Shown here: piece after piece, positions 5,288 to 6,542 of the stretch
Layout of the letters: every line of letters starts with the position of its first letter
How positions within the stretch are numbered: position 1 is the first letter of the stretch
The notes under the pieces: model-generated
Told to the model about the DNA's origin: nothing
What the model saw: the letters and a program-made list of their open reading frames with translations, nothing else
The model's database searches: none
Origin: an uncultured Erysipelotrichaceae bacterium
GTDB taxonomy: Bacteria > Bacillota_I > Bacilli_A > Erysipelotrichales > Coprobacillaceae
Assembly: GCA_900317015.1 (NCBI GenBank)
Contig: ONFH01000161.1
Coordinates: 1 to 6,542 of the forward strand
Length of the DNA: 6,542 bases
Reading direction: 5' to 3'
Position numbers and translations under genes: made by a program

Positions 5288-5302
5288 TAGTATTCAATAC
5301 TA
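5288..5302. promoter_or_regulatory. Palindromic operator candidate upstream of the hemolysin III gene
   Basis: TAGTATT, a single C, then AATACTA is a perfect 15-bp palindrome. It ends 7 bp upstream of the -35 of the next promoter, a position suited to an activator or repressor dimer. No regulator gene lies nearby, so the binding protein is unknown and an AT-rich chance palindrome remains possible. Confidence 0.4.
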
Positions 5303-5308
5303 AATGAT

Positions 5309-5337
5309 TTGACATGAATTATAAACTGTGCTAATGT
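5309..5337 (+). promoter_or_regulatory. Promoter of the hemolysin III family gene
   Basis: A perfect TTGACA (5309-5314), a 17-bp spacer ending in TGC and TAATGT (5332-5337) form a promoter with an extended -10. Transcription would start near 5344, giving a leader of under 20 nt that still holds AGGAGG (5346-5351), 8 nt from the start codon. Confidence 0.75.
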
Positions 5338-5359
5338 ATGGGCACAGGAGGTAATCATT

Positions 5360-6037
5360 ATGTCACGTATCAAACTTGCAGAACGACAGTTGCCTGATTA
5401 TACACGAGGAGAAGAAATCTTCAATATGGTGACACATATTGTCGGAGCCGCTTTTGGTGTTGTCGTTCTTGTTTTATGCATCGTTAAATCAGCTTTAACA
5501 GGGAATGGCTTTGGTCTTGCTTCAGGCATCGTTTATGGATTATCAATGATCATCCTTTATACAATGAGTGCCATCTATCATGGCCTTTCACCAAAACATC
5601 CAACGGCTAAGAAAGTGTTCCAGATCATGGATCACTGTACGATCTTCGTACTCATTGCCGGAACTTATACACCTGTATTATTATGTTCCATTCGTCCCGT
5701 TTCACCAGTTTGGGCCTGGGTGCTCTTTGGCATTGTCTGGGGCGTCAGTGCTTTAGGTATTACATTAAATGCGATCGATATTAAACACTTTGCAAAATTC
5801 TCAATGGCCTGTTACCTGATCATGGGATGGTGTATTATTTTTAAATTTAATTTAGTTTTAAAGACCATCAGTCCGATGGGTATCATCCTCTTAGTTTTAG
5901 GAGGGGTGGCTTACACCATTGGAACAATCTTCTATAAGGCCCAGGATAAGAAAAGATATATGCATAGTATCTGGCATTTATGGATCTTACTTGGTTCATT
6001 GCTTCATTTCTTTTGCATTTTCTTCTATGTTATATAA
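5360..6037 (+). CDS. trhA: PAQR/hemolysin III (TrhA-type) integral membrane protein
   Basis: This 225-residue protein is predicted to cross the membrane seven times and belongs to the PAQR superfamily, in the hemolysin III branch. Family motifs are present in order: E18, N22 and H26 in EEIFNMVTH, S70-x2-YH (SAIYHG), D91 in DHCTIFVLIAGTYTP, and H202-x3-H206 near the C-terminus. The conserved His, Asp and Ser are thought to hold a zinc ion as in adiponectin receptors, which suggests a membrane-lipid hydrolase-like activity. In E. coli and Bacillus, TrhA proteins have been linked to membrane energetics or fluidity; the hemolysin name is historical and does not show virulence. Length is standard. 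AGGAGG lies 8 nt before the ATG. It is a single gene with its own promoter and terminator, possibly controlled through the palindrome at 5288-5302. Confidence 0.93.
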   Translation: MSRIKLAERQLPDYTRGEEIFNMVTHIVGAAFGVVVLVLCIVKSALTGNGFGLASGIVYGLSMIILYTMSAIYHGLSPKHPTAKKVFQIMDHCTIFVLIAGTYTPVLLCSIRPVSPVWAWVLFGIVWGVSALGITLNAIDIKHFAKFSMACYLIMGWCIIFKFNLVLKTISPMGIILLVLGGVAYTIGTIFYKAQDKKRYMHSIWHLWILLGSLLHFFCIFFYVI

Positions 6038-6060
6038 TAAGGACTGTTGCAAAAACGAAG

Positions 6061-6097
6061 GATACAGAGCTCTTGCTTGAACTCTGTATCTTTTTTT
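6061..6097 (+). terminator. Intrinsic terminator of the hemolysin III gene
   Basis: GATACAGAG (6061-6069) pairs perfectly with CTCTGTATC (6082-6090) around a 12-nt loop that can extend by two more pairs, followed by seven Ts. It begins 24 nt after the stop codon. Confidence 0.88.
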
Positions 6098-6103
6098 GAC
6101 TAA

Positions 6104-6133
6104 ATTTAAAAGAGGAAGGTGTAAGCCTTCCTC
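6104..6133 (-). terminator. Intrinsic terminator of the Rpn-like remnant
   Basis: GAGGAAGG (minus strand, 6133-6126) pairs with CCTTCCTC (6119-6112) around a 6-nt loop, then TTTTAAATTT follows on the minus strand. It lies 11 nt beyond the stop of the remnant gene. Confidence 0.7.
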
Positions 6134-6144
6134 GCTCTGGTGAA

Positions 6145-6360
6145 CTAATTGTCTTTACTATATTTGTCGATGATCTCTTTGATCTCCTGTTCTGATTTGC
6201 CACTAATCGTCATCATTTGATCTAATGGCAAATGCATTTTGTTCATCTGTAAAACGACGCTAATCATAGTTTTTTCCTTTCCGCTGGCTTCACCTTTTGC
6301 AAAACCGATGGCTTCTCTTTCTTCTGCTAATCCTTCTCCTAGATTACACATTGTGATCAT
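6145..6360 (-). CDS. C-terminal remnant of an Rpn-type PD-(D/E)XK nuclease/transposase
   Basis: This 71-residue ORF matches in style only the tail of Bacillota Rpn-family 'recombination-promoting nuclease/putative transposase' proteins. It has a charged segment (MCNLGEGLAEEREAIGFAKG), then a helical piece with VLQMNKMHLPLDQMMTISGKSEQEIKEII, as seen at the C-terminus of full-length proteins of about 300 residues. The catalytic PD-(D/E)XK nuclease domain is absent and an in-frame stop lies just upstream, so it is probably a decayed fragment or an internal-start product. On the minus strand AAGGA is 6 nt from ATG 6360 and abuts an alternative ATG at 6366, so 6360 is preferred. It retains a usable ribosome binding site and terminator and might be expressed. 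Family assignment is by pattern and moderately sure. Confidence 0.6.
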   Translation of the reverse strand: MITMCNLGEGLAEEREAIGFAKGEASGKEKTMISVVLQMNKMHLPLDQMMTISGKSEQEIKEIIDKYSKDN

Positions 6361-6424
6361 CTCCATTCCTTTTTAACAACTATTCATTCATTACCAAATC
6401 AACTTCAAACCATTGTATGCAGGC

Positions 6425-6453
6425 ATCTTCTTATGCATGCTTTTAAAGAAGAT
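6425..6453. repeat. Inverted repeat ATCTTCTT/AAGAAGAT
   Basis: ATCTTCTT (6425-6432) and AAGAAGAT (6446-6453) are a perfect 8-bp inverted repeat with a 13-bp spacer, immediately upstream of an extended -10 element. It could be an operator or part of a mobile-element end; no T tract follows, so it is not a terminator. Confidence 0.45.
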
Positions 6454-6454
6454 A

Positions 6455-6463
6455 TGTTATAAT
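6455..6463 (+). promoter_or_regulatory. Extended -10 promoter element pointing out of the window
   Basis: TGTTATAAT (6455-6463) is a perfect extended -10 (TGnTATAAT). No -35 match is visible 16-18 bp upstream, which extended -10 promoters tolerate. It overlaps a second inverted repeat, GTTATAAT (6456-6463)/ATTATAAC (6472-6479). No coding sequence starts before the window ends, so any gene it drives lies beyond 6542. Confidence 0.5.
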
Positions 6464-6492
6464 TATTAAGGATTATAACGTTTTTGCTCGTC

Positions 6493-6529
6493 AAAAAAAA
6501 CAGTGTCATTTCTTTTGAATCGACACTGT
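6493..6529 (-). terminator. Minus-strand intrinsic terminator at the window end
   Basis: ACAGTGTC (6500-6507) and GACACTGT (6522-6529) form a perfect 8-bp stem. On the minus strand eight Ts follow (complement of As 6493-6500), so it would end a minus-strand transcript entering from beyond the window. It could equally be a terminal hairpin of a mobile element. Confidence 0.55.
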
Positions 6530-6542
6530 CAGACAAAAAATA

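Noticed and set aside
6038..6056. IS6-like terminal repeat (GGACTGTTGCAAAA)
   Set aside because: The resemblance is short. Only 8 bases (GTTTTTGC, 6479-6486) recur in inverted form at the other side and no transposase lies between, so it is most likely chance.

Overview
The window looks like a chromosomal segment of a low-to-mid GC Bacillota. Evidence is strong AGGAGG / AGGTGAT ribosome binding sites, TTGACA/TATAAT-type promoters, short intergenic gaps and many T-tailed hairpin terminators. The gut Erysipelotrichia or a related group is my guess from gene content and style; this is inference, not a search result. No rRNA, tRNA or CRISPR array is visible.

Region 1 (1-3040) is the core. After a strongly structured, possibly RNA-forming stretch (27-109) come a promoter (138-166) with an inverted-repeat operator on its -35 and four tightly packed plus-strand genes closed by an intrinsic terminator (2980-3009). 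They encode a PNPOx-like flavin-barrel protein fused to a two-cluster ferredoxin, a class M sirtuin (SirTM-type, predicted protein ADP-ribosyltransferase), a zinc-type macrodomain protein (predicted ADP-ribose-protein hydrolase) and an Rrf2-family redox-type repressor. Writer, eraser, redox protein and regulator thus share one transcription unit. The GcvH-like carrier protein and lipoate ligase that accompany SirTM in staphylococci and streptococci are absent between promoter and terminator, so the modified target here is unknown. This is the most interesting system in the window.

Region 2 (3040-4940) holds ordinary single genes: a small membrane protein (minus), a GNAT acetyltransferase (plus, with an almost ideal promoter) and a Frm2/Hbn1-like nitroreductase (minus). 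The last two converge on a bidirectional terminator.

Region 3 (4657-6097) has a DUF1905-like small barrel protein, an 87-residue CxxC protein in the same operon, and a PAQR/hemolysin III membrane protein with its own promoter, a palindrome just upstream and a strong terminator.

Region 4 (6098-6542) is degenerate or mobile in character. It has a minus-strand fragment matching only the C-terminal tail of Rpn/PD-(D/E)XK 'transposase' proteins, followed by a stretch with several inverted repeats, an extended -10 promoter pointing out of the window and a minus-strand terminator, with no gene inside.
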